Below, one piece after another: positions 8,363 through 17,525 of a DNA stretch of 64,000 nt (positions within the stretch are counted from its first letter, which is position 1; the number at the start of each line of letters is the position of its first letter). The notes beneath the pieces are model-generated. The model was not told the DNA's origin, did not search any database, and saw only the letters and a program-made list of their open reading frames with translations. Both the position numbers and the translations under genes were made by a program. Source of the stretch: Flavobacterium faecale (GTDB lineage Bacteria; Bacteroidota; Bacteroidia; Flavobacteriales; Flavobacteriaceae); NCBI RefSeq assembly GCF_003076455.1, contig NZ_CP020918.1, positions 3,074,001 to 3,138,000 of the forward strand. The letters run 5' to 3'.

Positions 8363-9787
8363 TTAACAGTCTGCCATATTTACGGTGATTGCAAGACCAC
8401 CTTCAGAGGTTTCTTTGTATTTATTATTCATGTCCTTGGCTGTTTCCCACATGGTGCTAATTACTTTGTCTAGTGGTACTTTTGCATTTTTTGCATCTGT
8501 AGAAAGTGCTAATTCTGCAGCATTGATTGCTTTTATAGCGCCCATAGTATTGCGCTCAATACACGGAATTTGTACCAAGCCACCAATTGGGTCGCAGGTT
8601 AAACCTAAATGATGTTCCATTGCAATCTCGGCAGCCATTAAAACTTGCTCAACAGAGCCACCCAATAGTTCGCAAAGTGCCGCTGCCGCCATGGCCGATG
8701 AAACGCCAATTTCTGCTTGACAACCACCCATTGCAGCAGATATAGTAGAGCCTTTTTTGAAAATGCTTCCTATTTCTCCAGCAACCAATAAGAACTTTTT
8801 AATTTCCTCAGGACCTGCCTGATGGTTTTCGATGACCAAGTAGTACATTAAAACAGCAGGAATCACACCCGCGCTTCCGTTGGTAGGAGCGGTTACAATG
8901 CGGCCCAACGCTGCATTTACCTCATTTACAGCAAGAGCAAAACAACTTACCCATTTTAGAATTTGGCGAAATTTAACTTCCGTTTTTCTAATTTCAGTCA
9001 GCCAGGTTTCGGGATCGCTATAATTGGATAATCCAATTAAATTTTGATGCATGTCAAACGCACGTCTGCGTACGTTTAGTCCGCCTGGGAGCACGCCCTC
9101 AGAGTGGCATCCTATATACATGCACTCGAGCATGGTATCCCAAATTCGCATTAATTCTTGATCGATTACTTCTACCGAACGCATTGATTTTTCGTTTTCG
9201 TAGACAATTTCAGAAATCGATTTGTGCTCTGTTTTACAATAGTTTAGTAATTCAGCGGCATTGTCTATCATGAACGGGAAAGCACATTTTATTTTGATTT
9301 TTTCCTTAGCGTTTGTTCTTTCTTCCTTGACCACAAATCCGCCACCAATAGAGTAATAGGTTTCTATATAGGTTTTTCCAGCGTTATCAACAGCTGTGAA
9401 CATCATTCCGTTAGAGTGAAAAGGCAAAAATTCTTTGTTGAAAATAATATCTGTCCCAATAAGAAAATCGATTAATGTTTCATTACCCAATAGTAATTTT
9501 TTCGTTTTTTCAATCGACTTTATAATTCCATCAATATCCTGAATAGGAATTGTTTCTGGGTCTTGACCGCTTAGTCCAAGCATGACGGCTAGGTCGGTGG
9601 CATGTCCTTTTCCGGTTAAAGAAAGTGAGCCGTATAAATCTACTTTGATTCGTGAAATGGTATCTAAATCTTGTTCTTTCAATTCTTCTAAAAAACGTTC
9701 AGCTGCTCTCCAAGGTCCCAAAGTATGAGAGCTTGACGGACCAACCCCAATTTTCAACATATCAAAAACCGATATACACTCTTCCAT
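8363..9787 (-). CDS. sdaA: L-serine ammonia-lyase (iron-sulfur, single chain)
   Basis: Deaminates L-serine to pyruvate and ammonia using a [4Fe-4S] cluster. The chain carries both the beta-like domain (residues about 5-170, starting [20 protein letters not shown]) and the alpha domain. Cluster-type cysteines are visible in GGCQAEIG and in [15 protein letters not shown]; the glycine-rich loop [10 protein letters not shown] is present. The ATG at 9787 is preferred over a TTG two codons earlier; the chain is then 474 aa, normal for this type. It is a single gene with its own terminator and a promoter at 9810. Confidence 0.94.
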   Translation of the reverse strand: MEECISVFDMLKIGVGPSSSHTLGPWRAAERFLEELKEQDLDTISRIKVDLYGSLSLTGKGHATDLAVMLGLSGQDPETIPIQDIDGIIKSIEKTKKLLLGNETLIDFLIGTDIIFNKEFLPFHSNGMMFTAVDNAGKTYIETYYSIGGGFVVKEERTNAKEKIKIKCAFPFMIDNAAELLNYCKTEHKSISEIVYENEKSMRSVEVIDQELMRIWDTMLECMYIGCHSEGVLPGGLNVRRRAFDMHQNLIGLSNYSDPETWLTEIRKTEVKFRQILKWVSCFALAVNEVNAALGRIVTAPTNGSAGVIPAVLMYYLVIENHQAGPEEIKKFLLVAGEIGSIFKKGSTISAAMGGCQAEIGVSSAMAAAALCELLGGSVEQVLMAAEIAMEHHLGLTCDPIGGLVQIPCIERNTMGAIKAINAAELALSTDAKNAKVPLDKVISTMWETAKDMNNKYKETSEGGLAITVNMADC

Positions 9788-9809
9788 AATCAAATTGTTT
9801 TAACTGAAA

Positions 9810-9843
9810 CAAATATAGTAGATTTTGTTACTCTTAGATACAA
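9810..9843 (-). promoter_or_regulatory. Promoter of sdaA
   Basis: TATATTTG (9810-9817 on the minus strand) with a TTG upstream at a 23-base spacing, 23 bases before the ATG. Confidence 0.5.
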
Positions 9844-10469
9844 CTGCCTTGTTTTTTAAGCTCGTGCAAGGTTGTGAAGTAAATAAGCAAAACAAAGAAT
9901 GAACAGCTTTTTTGGTTATTTTGATTTGATCTTTGTTAAAATAATTTAAACCTAACCTTTTTTTAGGCATTTCGATGTGAATCTGGTCAGTTTTTAAAGA
10001 ATAGTATTTTCGTGAAAATATTAAATTCTTGGACGCTTATGAGTGAAATGTAAGGTATTCATGGGTTAAGTTGTATAAATTTTACTTCTTGCCGTTTTTG
10101 TTGTTTTCACCATATAAGTCATGTAAGTTTTTTTATCTCACTGCTTGAAAGTTTTAAACCATATAAGAAATAGGAGCTCATATAAGTTATTTTATGCTAG
10201 CATAATACTCCGCAATCTTGTCATTCTGGAAGAATCTAAGGTAAAGTGCTACAAAGTATTTCGACAATTTGCGGTCATTGCGAGGAACGAAGCAATCACG
10301 TATAGTATATCATTTTCTGTATTTATACCAAGCATTGTTTATAGAATGATTCACGGTTGACTTTCATTTGTTTATTGTTGACGATATTCTTTGCGGGCAC
10401 CGTCGTGAAATTTCGATAATAAATCTGCGCAAAGCCTTGTCTGTAAATCGGATCTTTCGGCTGCAACAA
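9844..10469. repeat. Intergenic repeat debris next to the accessory genes
   Basis: No credible gene in about 630 bases. The stretch contains several short elements that look like dispersed intergenic repeats: CATATAAGT-type words at 10111, 10160 and 10180, a GTCATTCTGGAAGAATCTA element at 10220-10238, and a GTCATTGCGAGGAACGAAGC element at 10274-10300 whose ATTGC/GCAAT ends form a short stem. The open frames here are accidental. Confidence 0.5.
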
Positions 10470-11099
10470 TTACACTTCTAGTAATTCCTTAAACTTAATT
10501 TCAATTTGTTTTTTTATTGGAATTATTTTTTCTGGTATTTTCTTATATGCATAAGCTGATTTTTTAAAAGTTTCGGGGTTTGGTTTGTTATCAAATTTTG
10601 CAAGAAAGTGATTTTCAGAATAATCGTTATAAATATCTGAAACTTCAACCAAATATTTATCAATTAATTCTTCAATTTGCTCATCAAGATAAATTTTATT
10701 ATCGGAGTAATATTCTACAAAATTATTGTGTGCTTTTCTAAAATTTTCATTTAGTGAATCATCAAGTTGGTCAAATGTTTTTCCCTCGGGCACTCGTTTT
10801 ACAGGACAAACGTAAAATTGTAAATCATTTTGACTTTTATTTATAAGTTTGTATATATTTTCTAAAATGTCAAATCGTTTTTCGTGTAGTTTTGTGAATT
10901 TAAATATTTCACGCGATTTTAAATTATTAAGTTCAGTTTGAAATGTACTAATTTCAATTGTGTGCTTCTTTTTAACAATTTCTAGTTTTTCTTCAAAAGA
11001 ATTCTTTATTTTTCCTTTAACTTTTTCAGTTACAAATAAAGTAATTAACGTAGGGATTATAGAAAATATTAAGGCTTTAATGACTAGATCTGTTAACAT
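10470..11099 (-). CDS. Membrane-anchored coiled-coil protein, unknown function
   Basis: 209 aa, not assigned to a family. One hydrophobic segment lies at residues 3-23 (LIFSIIPTLITLFV), followed by a Lys/Glu-rich segment from about 29 to 70 with heptad-like spacing and then a helical, acidic C-terminal region. This fits an N-terminally tethered cytoplasmic or periplasmic coiled-coil protein. It lies 15 bases downstream of the HEPN-motif gene on the same strand, so the two are probably co-transcribed. Both genes are more AT-rich by eye than their neighbours and lie beside intergenic repeat debris, which suggests an acquired cassette. A defence or toxin-antitoxin role is possible but not shown. 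Confidence 0.75.
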   Translation of the reverse strand: MLTDLVIKALIFSIIPTLITLFVTEKVKGKIKNSFEEKLEIVKKKHTIEISTFQTELNNLKSREIFKFTKLHEKRFDILENIYKLINKSQNDLQFYVCPVKRVPEGKTFDQLDDSLNENFRKAHNNFVEYYSDNKIYLDEQIEELIDKYLVEVSDIYNDYSENHFLAKFDNKPNPETFKKSAYAYKKIPEKIIPIKKQIEIKFKELLEV

Positions 11100-11114
11100 A
11101 ATAATTTCGGGTTT

Positions 11115-11771
11115 TTAATTAAGTTCGGTTTCTTCAAATTCAATCCAAAAATTTATTAAATCTCCAAGGCTCATTAAATCAAACACTTTTTCTCCATTAA
11201 ATTCCTTAAGATTTAGATATTGCCAAACTGGTTTTATTTCACATTTCAGGTTTTTATCTATATTTATTTTTGAATGTGCAAAAGCATTTCTCAATTGTCG
11301 TGCAAACTGACATTTGGAATTTGCGAGATTTAGTTTTCCATATTTTAATATAATCTTGGGGCAAATTTTTTCTTCCCACCAATCTATAAATTGCTTTTCT
11401 GCTAAACTACATAATTGTTCATATTCAGGAATTGCACTTACAGTTGAAAATGCCCTATCTATTTTAGCAAGGTTAGGATTTCCTATTTGAATTTGCCTTT
11501 GTATTTCATAAGAATTTAAATTATTAATATCTATTAAATTAGGATTTAAGCAAACAGTTTTTTCAGAAATAAATGCGACAAGAATTTTAATTGGATTAAA
11601 TTTATTTTGATTTTCTTCGAATATTTGTTTACTGATTAGATAGTCTTGTCTTATAATGTATTTTAGTTCTTTGTAAAAAGAATGATTTTCAGTTACAATG
11701 TACTTTTCTGGAATATAAATGTCATTTGGTATTTTCATTATAAATAATTTTTTCTGTTTCTGGGTTGACAT
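11115..11771 (-). CDS. HEPN-motif protein, unknown function
   Basis: 218 aa, no signal peptide or membrane segment. The segment RQLRNAFAH contains an RX4H motif (R161, N162, H166), the catalytic signature of HEPN-fold RNases, with the usual polar residue after the arginine. The C-terminal third (VWQYLNLKEFNGEKVFDLMS, then a Trp and an acidic tail) resembles uncharacterised proteins found in defence-like loci. It starts at an ATG and is the first gene of a two-gene unit with the coiled-coil membrane protein 15 bases downstream. I infer a possible RNase or toxin-like role. HEPN folds can also be non-catalytic, so this is a hypothesis. Confidence 0.7.
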   Translation of the reverse strand: MSTQKQKKLFIMKIPNDIYIPEKYIVTENHSFYKELKYIIRQDYLISKQIFEENQNKFNPIKILVAFISEKTVCLNPNLIDINNLNSYEIQRQIQIGNPNLAKIDRAFSTVSAIPEYEQLCSLAEKQFIDWWEEKICPKIILKYGKLNLANSKCQFARQLRNAFAHSKINIDKNLKCEIKPVWQYLNLKEFNGEKVFDLMSLGDLINFWIEFEETELN

Positions 11772-11928
11772 TTCTACTAACTCTAAATTATAAGCAAACC
11801 TGTGCGTTTCTCACCAAATATACAAATTCCCACTCAAAGATTTTTCTTTCTTTTTAAAACAATCGTCAATTGTACCCAACTGCCGCGTGAGGGATTGAAA
11901 CTTGCTACCGAAGTAGCGTGAAAAGCCC

Positions 11929-11993
11929 GACAGCAATAAAAAAAGGGGCTTACTATTGATAACGAATAGTAAGCCCCTTTTTTTATTGCTGTC
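11929..11993. terminator. 29-bp perfect inverted repeat, terminator after uvrA
   Basis: Two perfectly complementary 29-base arms (11929-11957 and 11965-11993) flank a 7-base loop. The core is GGGGCTTACTATT with A7/T7 flanks, a strong bidirectional terminator, but the pairing continues outside it through the GACAGCAAT/ATTGCTGTC ends. It lies 20 bases after the uvrA stop. The adjacent 11881-11928 segment has a repeat-like look. Confidence 0.9.
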
Positions 11994-12012
11994 ACGTCCA
12001 AATTATTTGTAT

Positions 12013-14844
12013 TTACTTCAATTCCTTTTTCAAAAACTTAGCTGTATAACTTTTTTTGTTTTTAGCGACTTCCTCGGGAGTTCCTTTGGCTACTAGAGTT
12101 CCGCCGCCTTTTCCGCCTTCGGGACCGATGTCTATGATGTGGTCGGCGAGTTTGATGACGTCCATGTTGTGCTCGATGATGAGGATGGTGTTGCCTTTGT
12201 CGACGAGGGTGTTGATGACGTCCATCAAGACGCGAATGTCTTCAAAGTGCAGTCCTGTGGTGGGTTCGTCTAGGATGTAAAAGGTGTTTCCGGTGTCTTT
12301 TTTGGAGAGTTCGCCTGCGAGTTTGATGCGTTGCGCTTCACCACCTGAGAGCGTGGTGCTTTGCTGCCCGAGTGTGATATAACCCAATCCTACGTCCTGA
12401 ATGGTTTTTACTTTTCGGTATATTTTTGGGATGTTTTCGAAAAACGGAACGGCTTCGTCTACGGTCATGTTCAAGACATCCGATATGGATTTTCCTTTGT
12501 ATCGAATTTCAAGTGTCTCACGGTTGAAACGCTTACCTTGACAGGTTTCGCATTCTACATATACATCGGGTAGAAAATTCATTTCGATGGTGCGCACGCC
12601 CGATCCTTGACAGGTTTCGCAACGACCGCCTTTGACGTTGAAACTAAAACGCCCGGCTTTGTACCCACGAATCATACTCTCGGAGGTCATGGTGTATAGC
12701 TTGCGAATCTCGGTAAAAACTTCGGTATAAGTAGCTGGGTTGGAGCGTGGTGTACGCCCGATCGGACTTTGATCTATGTCAATTACTTTGTCGATATGTT
12801 CAAGTCCTTCGATTTTTTTGTAGGGCTGTGGTTTTTTGACACCGTTGAAATAAAAGGCGTTCAAAATAGGGTAGAGGGTCTCGTTGATCAAAGTCGATTT
12901 TCCGCTACCAGATACTCCTGTAACGCAAATTAATTTCCCCAATGGCAAATCAATTGTAACATTTTTTAAGTTGTTACCAGTTGCACCAGTTAGTTTTAAA
13001 GATTTTCCGTTTCCTTCACGGCGCTTTTTCGGAATATCAAATTTCAATTTTCCGTTTAAGTATTGTGCGGTGATGGTTTTGGACGCTAGGGTCTCTTTGT
13101 AGGTTCCGGTGCTGATGATTTCGCCACCAAATTTACCTGCTTTGGGACCAATGTCGATCACATAATCGGCACGCTCCATCATGTCTTTGTCGTGTTCTAC
13201 CACGATAACAGAGTTTCCAATATCGCGCAATTGCTCTAGTGAGCGAATGAGTTTTTCGTTGTCACGTTGGTGCAAACCAATACTTGGTTCATCCAAAATA
13301 TAAAGTACACCAACGAGTTGCGACCCAATTTGAGTCGCCAATCGAATGCGTTGTGCCTCACCACCAGAAAGCGATTTGGAGCTGCGGCTCAAGGCCAAAT
13401 AATCCAAACCTACGTTCATCAAGAAATGCAAACGGTCTTTGATTTCTTTTAATACTTCGCCTGCGATTGCCATTTGTTTTTCGGTCAAATCGTCTGCTAG
13501 GTTTTCGAACCAAGCCGTTAGGTCAGAAATATCCATATCGACCAATTCGGTGATATTTTTTTCATTTACCCTAAAATACTGAGACTCTTTTTTGAGTCGA
13601 GAACCGTGACAAACAGGACAATTGATTTCGTCCATGAATTCTTTTGCCCAACGTTTGATAGTTGTAGATCCGCTCTCATCATGTTGGTTTTTGATGAAAT
13701 GTGCTATTCCCTCAAATTCGATTTTGTAGTCTCGAGTGACGCCTAAATCCTTTGAAGTAATGCTGAATTTTTCTTTTCCACCATTCAAAATCATTTCCAT
13801 TGCTTCGGGAGAAATTGATTCTATTGGATCGGTTAATTTAAAGTCAAAACGTTCTCCAATAATTTCTAACTGCTTAAAAATCCAGGTTGATTTATATTCG
13901 CCCAAAGGTAAAAAACCTCCTGCTTTGATGGAAAGTTTTGGATTTGGAAGTATTTTTTTGATGTTGATTTCGTTTACTGTTCCCAAGCCTTTGCAATGGT
14001 CGCAAGCCCCTTTTGGGGAGTTGAAGGAAAACAAATTGGGTTCGGGGTTTTGATACGAAATTCCAGAGGTAGGACACATTAAGTTTCGACTAAAATAGCG
14101 TACTTCTTGACTGTCTTGATCCAGAACCATCAATACATTTTCGCCGTGATTCATGGCGGTATTAATGCTTTCGTTCAGACGTTTGGCAGTATCTGGAGAG
14201 TTGTCGATTGCTATTCTATCCACTACGATTTCGATATCGTGGGTTTTATAACGGTCGAGCTTCATTCCTGGCGTAATATCGAGAACGTCACCGTTGACAC
14301 GTACTTTCAGGAATCCTTGTTTGGCAATTTGTTGGAACAATTCACCATAATGACCTTTTCTAGCCTTGATTACAGGTGCTAGAATATTGATGCGCTTGTC
14401 GTTGTAATCGGTAGTGATTAGCTCCTTGATTTGTTCATCTGAGTAGCTAACCATTTTTTCGCCGGTGTTGTAACTATAGGCATCTGCGGCGCGTGCGTAT
14501 AGCAAACGCAAGAAATCGTAAATCTCGGTGATCGTCCCCACGGTTGATCGTGGACTCTTACTGGTCGTTTTTTGTTCGATAGCGATTACTGGCGAAAGTC
14601 CGTCAATTTTGTCTACATCAGGACGCTCTAATCCGCCAAGAAATTGACGTGCATAGGCAGAAAACGTTTCTACATAACGACGTTGCCCTTCGGCATAAAT
14701 GGTGTCAAAAGCGAGTGATGATTTTCCAGAGCCTGAAAGTCCCGTAATCACTACGAGTTTTTCGCGAGGAATGGATATATCTATATTTTTGAGGTTGTGT
14801 ACACGAGCCCCTATAACTTCAATAGTATTGTCTTTGTCTAGCAT
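12013..14844 (-). CDS. uvrA: Excinuclease ABC subunit A
   Basis: DNA-damage recognition ATPase of nucleotide excision repair, acting as a dimer with UvrB. At 943 aa it is full length. Two ABC cassettes are visible: Walker A GLSGSGKS at 35-42 and GVSGSGKST in the second half; both halves carry an ABC signature ([20 protein letters not shown]) and Walker B ([16 protein letters not shown]). Zinc-finger cysteine pairs occur in [16 protein letters not shown] and [25 protein letters not shown] -7 element lies 17 bases upstream. No uvrB or uvrC is in the window. Confidence 0.97.
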   Translation of the reverse strand: MLDKDNTIEVIGARVHNLKNIDISIPREKLVVITGLSGSGKSSLAFDTIYAEGQRRYVETFSAYARQFLGGLERPDVDKIDGLSPVIAIEQKTTSKSPRSTVGTITEIYDFLRLLYARAADAYSYNTGEKMVSYSDEQIKELITTDYNDKRINILAPVIKARKGHYGELFQQIAKQGFLKVRVNGDVLDITPGMKLDRYKTHDIEIVVDRIAIDNSPDTAKRLNESINTAMNHGENVLMVLDQDSQEVRYFSRNLMCPTSGISYQNPEPNLFSFNSPKGACDHCKGLGTVNEINIKKILPNPKLSIKAGGFLPLGEYKSTWIFKQLEIIGERFDFKLTDPIESISPEAMEMILNGGKEKFSITSKDLGVTRDYKIEFEGIAHFIKNQHDESGSTTIKRWAKEFMDEINCPVCHGSRLKKESQYFRVNEKNITELVDMDISDLTAWFENLADDLTEKQMAIAGEVLKEIKDRLHFLMNVGLDYLALSRSSKSLSGGEAQRIRLATQIGSQLVGVLYILDEPSIGLHQRDNEKLIRSLEQLRDIGNSVIVVEHDKDMMERADYVIDIGPKAGKFGGEIISTGTYKETLASKTITAQYLNGKLKFDIPKKRREGNGKSLKLTGATGNNLKNVTIDLPLGKLICVTGVSGSGKSTLINETLYPILNAFYFNGVKKPQPYKKIEGLEHIDKVIDIDQSPIGRTPRSNPATYTEVFTEIRKLYTMTSESMIRGYKAGRFSFNVKGGRCETCQGSGVRTIEMNFLPDVYVECETCQGKRFNRETLEIRYKGKSISDVLNMTVDEAVPFFENIPKIYRKVKTIQDVGLGYITLGQQSTTLSGGEAQRIKLAGELSKKDTGNTFYILDEPTTGLHFEDIRVLMDVINTLVDKGNTILIIEHNMDVIKLADHIIDIGPEGGKGGGTLVAKGTPEEVAKNKKSYTAKFLKKELK

Positions 14845-14860
14845 AATTTTTGCAAAAACA

Positions 14861-14868
14861 CAAAGTTA
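14861..14868 (-). promoter_or_regulatory. -7 element of uvrA
   Basis: TAACTTTG on the minus strand, 17 bases before the ATG. No LexA-like box was recognised around it. Confidence 0.5.
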
Positions 14869-15103
14869 ATCTTTTGATTTATTCTTTGCATGCAACACAT
14901 TAGAACTTTATGTTAAAATCAAAGATATTGATCCTTTTTTGAAGCAGAAACTAAGTGAATATCTATACTATTCTGTCCCGCTCCCGACGCTTCGGGACGT
15001 TTCAATCTTATAAGGCAAAACACTTGCCTTATAAAGATTTCCACTACAATCGGGGCTATTTAGGGTATTTTGTTGTTTAATCACCTCTGGGTATTCCGCA
15101 TAA
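14869..15103. repeat. Intergenic region with two palindromes
   Basis: No gene. It contains TCCCGACGCTTCGGGA (14982-14997, 6-bp arms) and the CTTATAAGGCAA/TTGCCTTATAA pair (15007-15034). Neither has a T-tract, so they look like intergenic repeat elements rather than terminators. Confidence 0.4.
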
Positions 15104-15132
15104 AAAAACGCTAATTTGTGGTTAGCGTTTTT
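15104..15132 (-). terminator. Intrinsic terminator of the ClC gene
   Basis: AAAAACGCTAA pairs with TTAGCGTTTTT, loop of seven bases, T-run on both strands. It lies about 120 bases after the ClC stop. Confidence 0.8.
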
Positions 15133-15251
15133 AAGGGAGATATGATTTTTATACCAATACCAATTGTAAATTAGTTCAATGAATCCCGAATAACGACAAA
15201 TTCACCTTTTACTATCAATATATATCCAATGTCACATCATTCAATATTATT

Positions 15252-17036
15252 TTACTCAATCGTCATTGCTTTTAGTTTTGTACGATAAGCTTCCAATGCC
15301 ACCGATTTATGTAGGTAACCATAATAATGACCGTTTTTTACCACGGGTAGGTGGGTGCGTTTGCATTTCTCAAATTTATTCATAACCACTTCCATGCTGT
15401 CAATAGAATAGATGATTGCAGGTGCAGGTTTCATGACATCCTTAATTAGGGTATATTTTACGCGATATTGGTTGAAAATTATTTCTCGAATATCATTAAA
15501 ATGTACCACTCCCACAAGTTCGTTTTCTTTGTTTACTACAGCAAAAACGGTTTGGTTTGAGTGCGAAATATAGTCTACCAATTTGATTAAGCTATCTTCT
15601 GGACTTACGGTCAAAGAATCGGTTTGAATCAAGGATTCAATGTCCAAAGTAGAGAGTACATTATGATCTTTGTTACTTGTGAAGGCATGACCTTTTCTAG
15701 CTAAATCCTTCACATCCATCGAATGTTTTTCAAATCGTTTCGAGATTGCAAAGCTGATAGATGCTACAATCATAAGGGGAAGCATAAGACTGTAGCCACT
15801 AGTTATTTCGGCAATTAGGAAGATGGCAGTTAATGGAGCGTGGAATAATCCGCTTAAGATTCCGGCCATACCCACCATCGTAAAGTTGCTTATTGGTAGA
15901 TGTGTTAAACCGGTAAGATTTATTGCTTTCGAAAAAACATAACCTACATACGAGCCCACAAATAGGGAAGGAGCAAAGTTACCTCCGTTTCCACCAGATC
16001 CTAATGTTATAGAGGTAGCAAAAACTTTGATCATCATGGTAGCCGCCACAAACAATAATACGATCCAATTGTTATTTCGAAAAGAACTAAAGAGCGTATT
16101 TTCAAGTAAATCTTTAGCATCATTGTTGGCCAATGTTCGAATGCTTTCATATCCTTCACCAAAAAGGGTAGGGAAAAGAAAAATCATCACAGCCAAAATA
16201 GATGCTCCCAGTAGTGCTTTCTTGTAGGCGTTCATGCGTAGGTGGGCAAAGAAATGCTCTGTTTTTCTAAAATTTCGAGTAAAATAAATAGAAGTGAAAC
16301 CTGTGATAACGCCAAGTAAAACATAAAACGGAATATTATGGTAGTTAAACTCTGGTTGGTGATTAACGTACAATAATATCTCTTCGTCTAAGGCAATTAC
16401 AGAGACCAAAGCTCCCGTTGCCGCTGCGATCATGATGGGTGTAAAGGCAGAGATACTAACATCTACAAGCAAAAATTCGATAGCAAATAATACTCCTGCA
16501 ATGGGTGCGTTAAAGGCTGCTGCAATTCCTGCTGCCACACCGCAACCTATCAGTAATGTTCTGTCTTTGTAACTTAATTTATAATTTTGAGCAAAATTGG
16601 ATCCAAAGGCTGCTCCAGTGACAACAATCGGACTCTCTAGTCCTGCAGATCCACCTAAACCAACAGTTAACGAGCTCGTAACTATTTGCGCATACATTTG
16701 CTTGCGCGGAATAATACTTGCTTTTTTGGCAACAGAATATAAAATTTGAGAGGTTCCTTTTTCGATTGTTCCACTCAATAAACGTTTGATTACAAAAACA
16801 GTCAAAAGCAATCCTGCGATAGGCAAGACACTGTTTATAAAACTTAATTTTAAAGTAGCATTGATATAGGTGGCAAATTTAAACACCCAGTGAGCAAAAG
16901 ATTTTAAAACAATTACGGCAAATGCAGAACTAATTCCGACCAATACACTCGAAAGGAAAATAAATTGTTTCTCAGTTAAAATAGACTGTGCTAGAGCAAT
17001 TATACTTTCTAATTTAGAAATATATTTTTTGAACAT
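15252..17036 (-). CDS. ClC-type chloride channel/transporter with CBS pair
   Basis: Inner-membrane chloride channel or chloride/proton antiporter of 594 aa. The membrane domain covers about residues 15-430. GGSAGLESP holds the glutamate at the position of the ClC gating Glu, and the GGNGGNFAPSLFVG loop corresponds to the conserved GxFxP selectivity region. The C-terminal 140 residues form two CBS repeats (about 455-590), a cytoplasmic regulatory module. A TATTTTTG -7 element is 23 bases before the ATG. It is a single gene between uvrA and the glutamyltransferases. Whether it is a channel or exchanger cannot be decided here. Confidence 0.93.
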   Translation of the reverse strand: MFKKYISKLESIIALAQSILTEKQFIFLSSVLVGISSAFAVIVLKSFAHWVFKFATYINATLKLSFINSVLPIAGLLLTVFVIKRLLSGTIEKGTSQILYSVAKKASIIPRKQMYAQIVTSSLTVGLGGSAGLESPIVVTGAAFGSNFAQNYKLSYKDRTLLIGCGVAAGIAAAFNAPIAGVLFAIEFLLVDVSISAFTPIMIAAATGALVSVIALDEEILLYVNHQPEFNYHNIPFYVLLGVITGFTSIYFTRNFRKTEHFFAHLRMNAYKKALLGASILAVMIFLFPTLFGEGYESIRTLANNDAKDLLENTLFSSFRNNNWIVLLFVAATMMIKVFATSITLGSGGNGGNFAPSLFVGSYVGYVFSKAINLTGLTHLPISNFTMVGMAGILSGLFHAPLTAIFLIAEITSGYSLMLPLMIVASISFAISKRFEKHSMDVKDLARKGHAFTSNKDHNVLSTLDIESLIQTDSLTVSPEDSLIKLVDYISHSNQTVFAVVNKENELVGVVHFNDIREIIFNQYRVKYTLIKDVMKPAPAIIYSIDSMEVVMNKFEKCKRTHLPVVKNGHYYGYLHKSVALEAYRTKLKAMTIE

Positions 17037-17058
17037 TTTGGTTTTGTTTTATGAGGCA

Positions 17059-17066
17059 CAAAAATA
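17059..17066 (-). promoter_or_regulatory. -7 element of the ClC gene
   Basis: TATTTTTG on the minus strand, 23 bases before the ATG. Confidence 0.5.
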
Positions 17067-17388
17067 CTATTATTTTAAGCAACAGATAAATTTTTGACTG
17101 CTTCTTTTCGGCTTAAAAAGGTTAAGTTACTAACTAAAACAAAATCACTATAGGCTTGTGGATTTGTTTAGGTGTATTTAGGATGAAAACAATTAATTGA
17201 TTTTTTAATAAATAGAAAACTGTCATGGCTTTTTGTTCAAACCGATTAGTACATTTTATACCAAATCAATTAATAGTTTGGTCCAACACTTGACATTCTA
17301 CTTTGAATTTGTAGCCTAGTTAAAAAACGAAAAAAGATTGGTTCAAGCAAAGCTTAGTATCATTCAAAAAGTCAGATAAGTAATTTGC
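17067..17388. other. Intergenic region between ClC and glutamyltransferase genes
   Basis: About 320 AT-rich bases with no gene, tRNA or recognisable repeat; only the flanking promoter and terminator are assigned. Confidence 0.4.
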
Positions 17389-17431
17389 AAAAAAAAAGCC
17401 TTCATTGCGGAGTTTTAATTCCGAAGAAGGC
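17389..17431 (-). terminator. Intrinsic terminator of the glutamyltransferase pair
   Basis: GCCTTC/GAAGGC outer stem with an inner CGGA/TCCG stem; on the minus strand it is followed by nine or more T. Confidence 0.75.
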
Positions 17432-17525
17432 AAATTTGTTTTTATATATGTTGGTGTTGTGTATACTTCTACGCAACTGCTACTGTATTCACAAGCATTA
17501 TATAGTGCGTGCGTAAAGGAGATTA

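Noticed and set aside
11888..11901. GAGGGATTGAAAC resembles the 3' end of a type I CRISPR repeat
   Set aside because: It occurs once, with no second copy or spacer pattern and no cas gene in the window.
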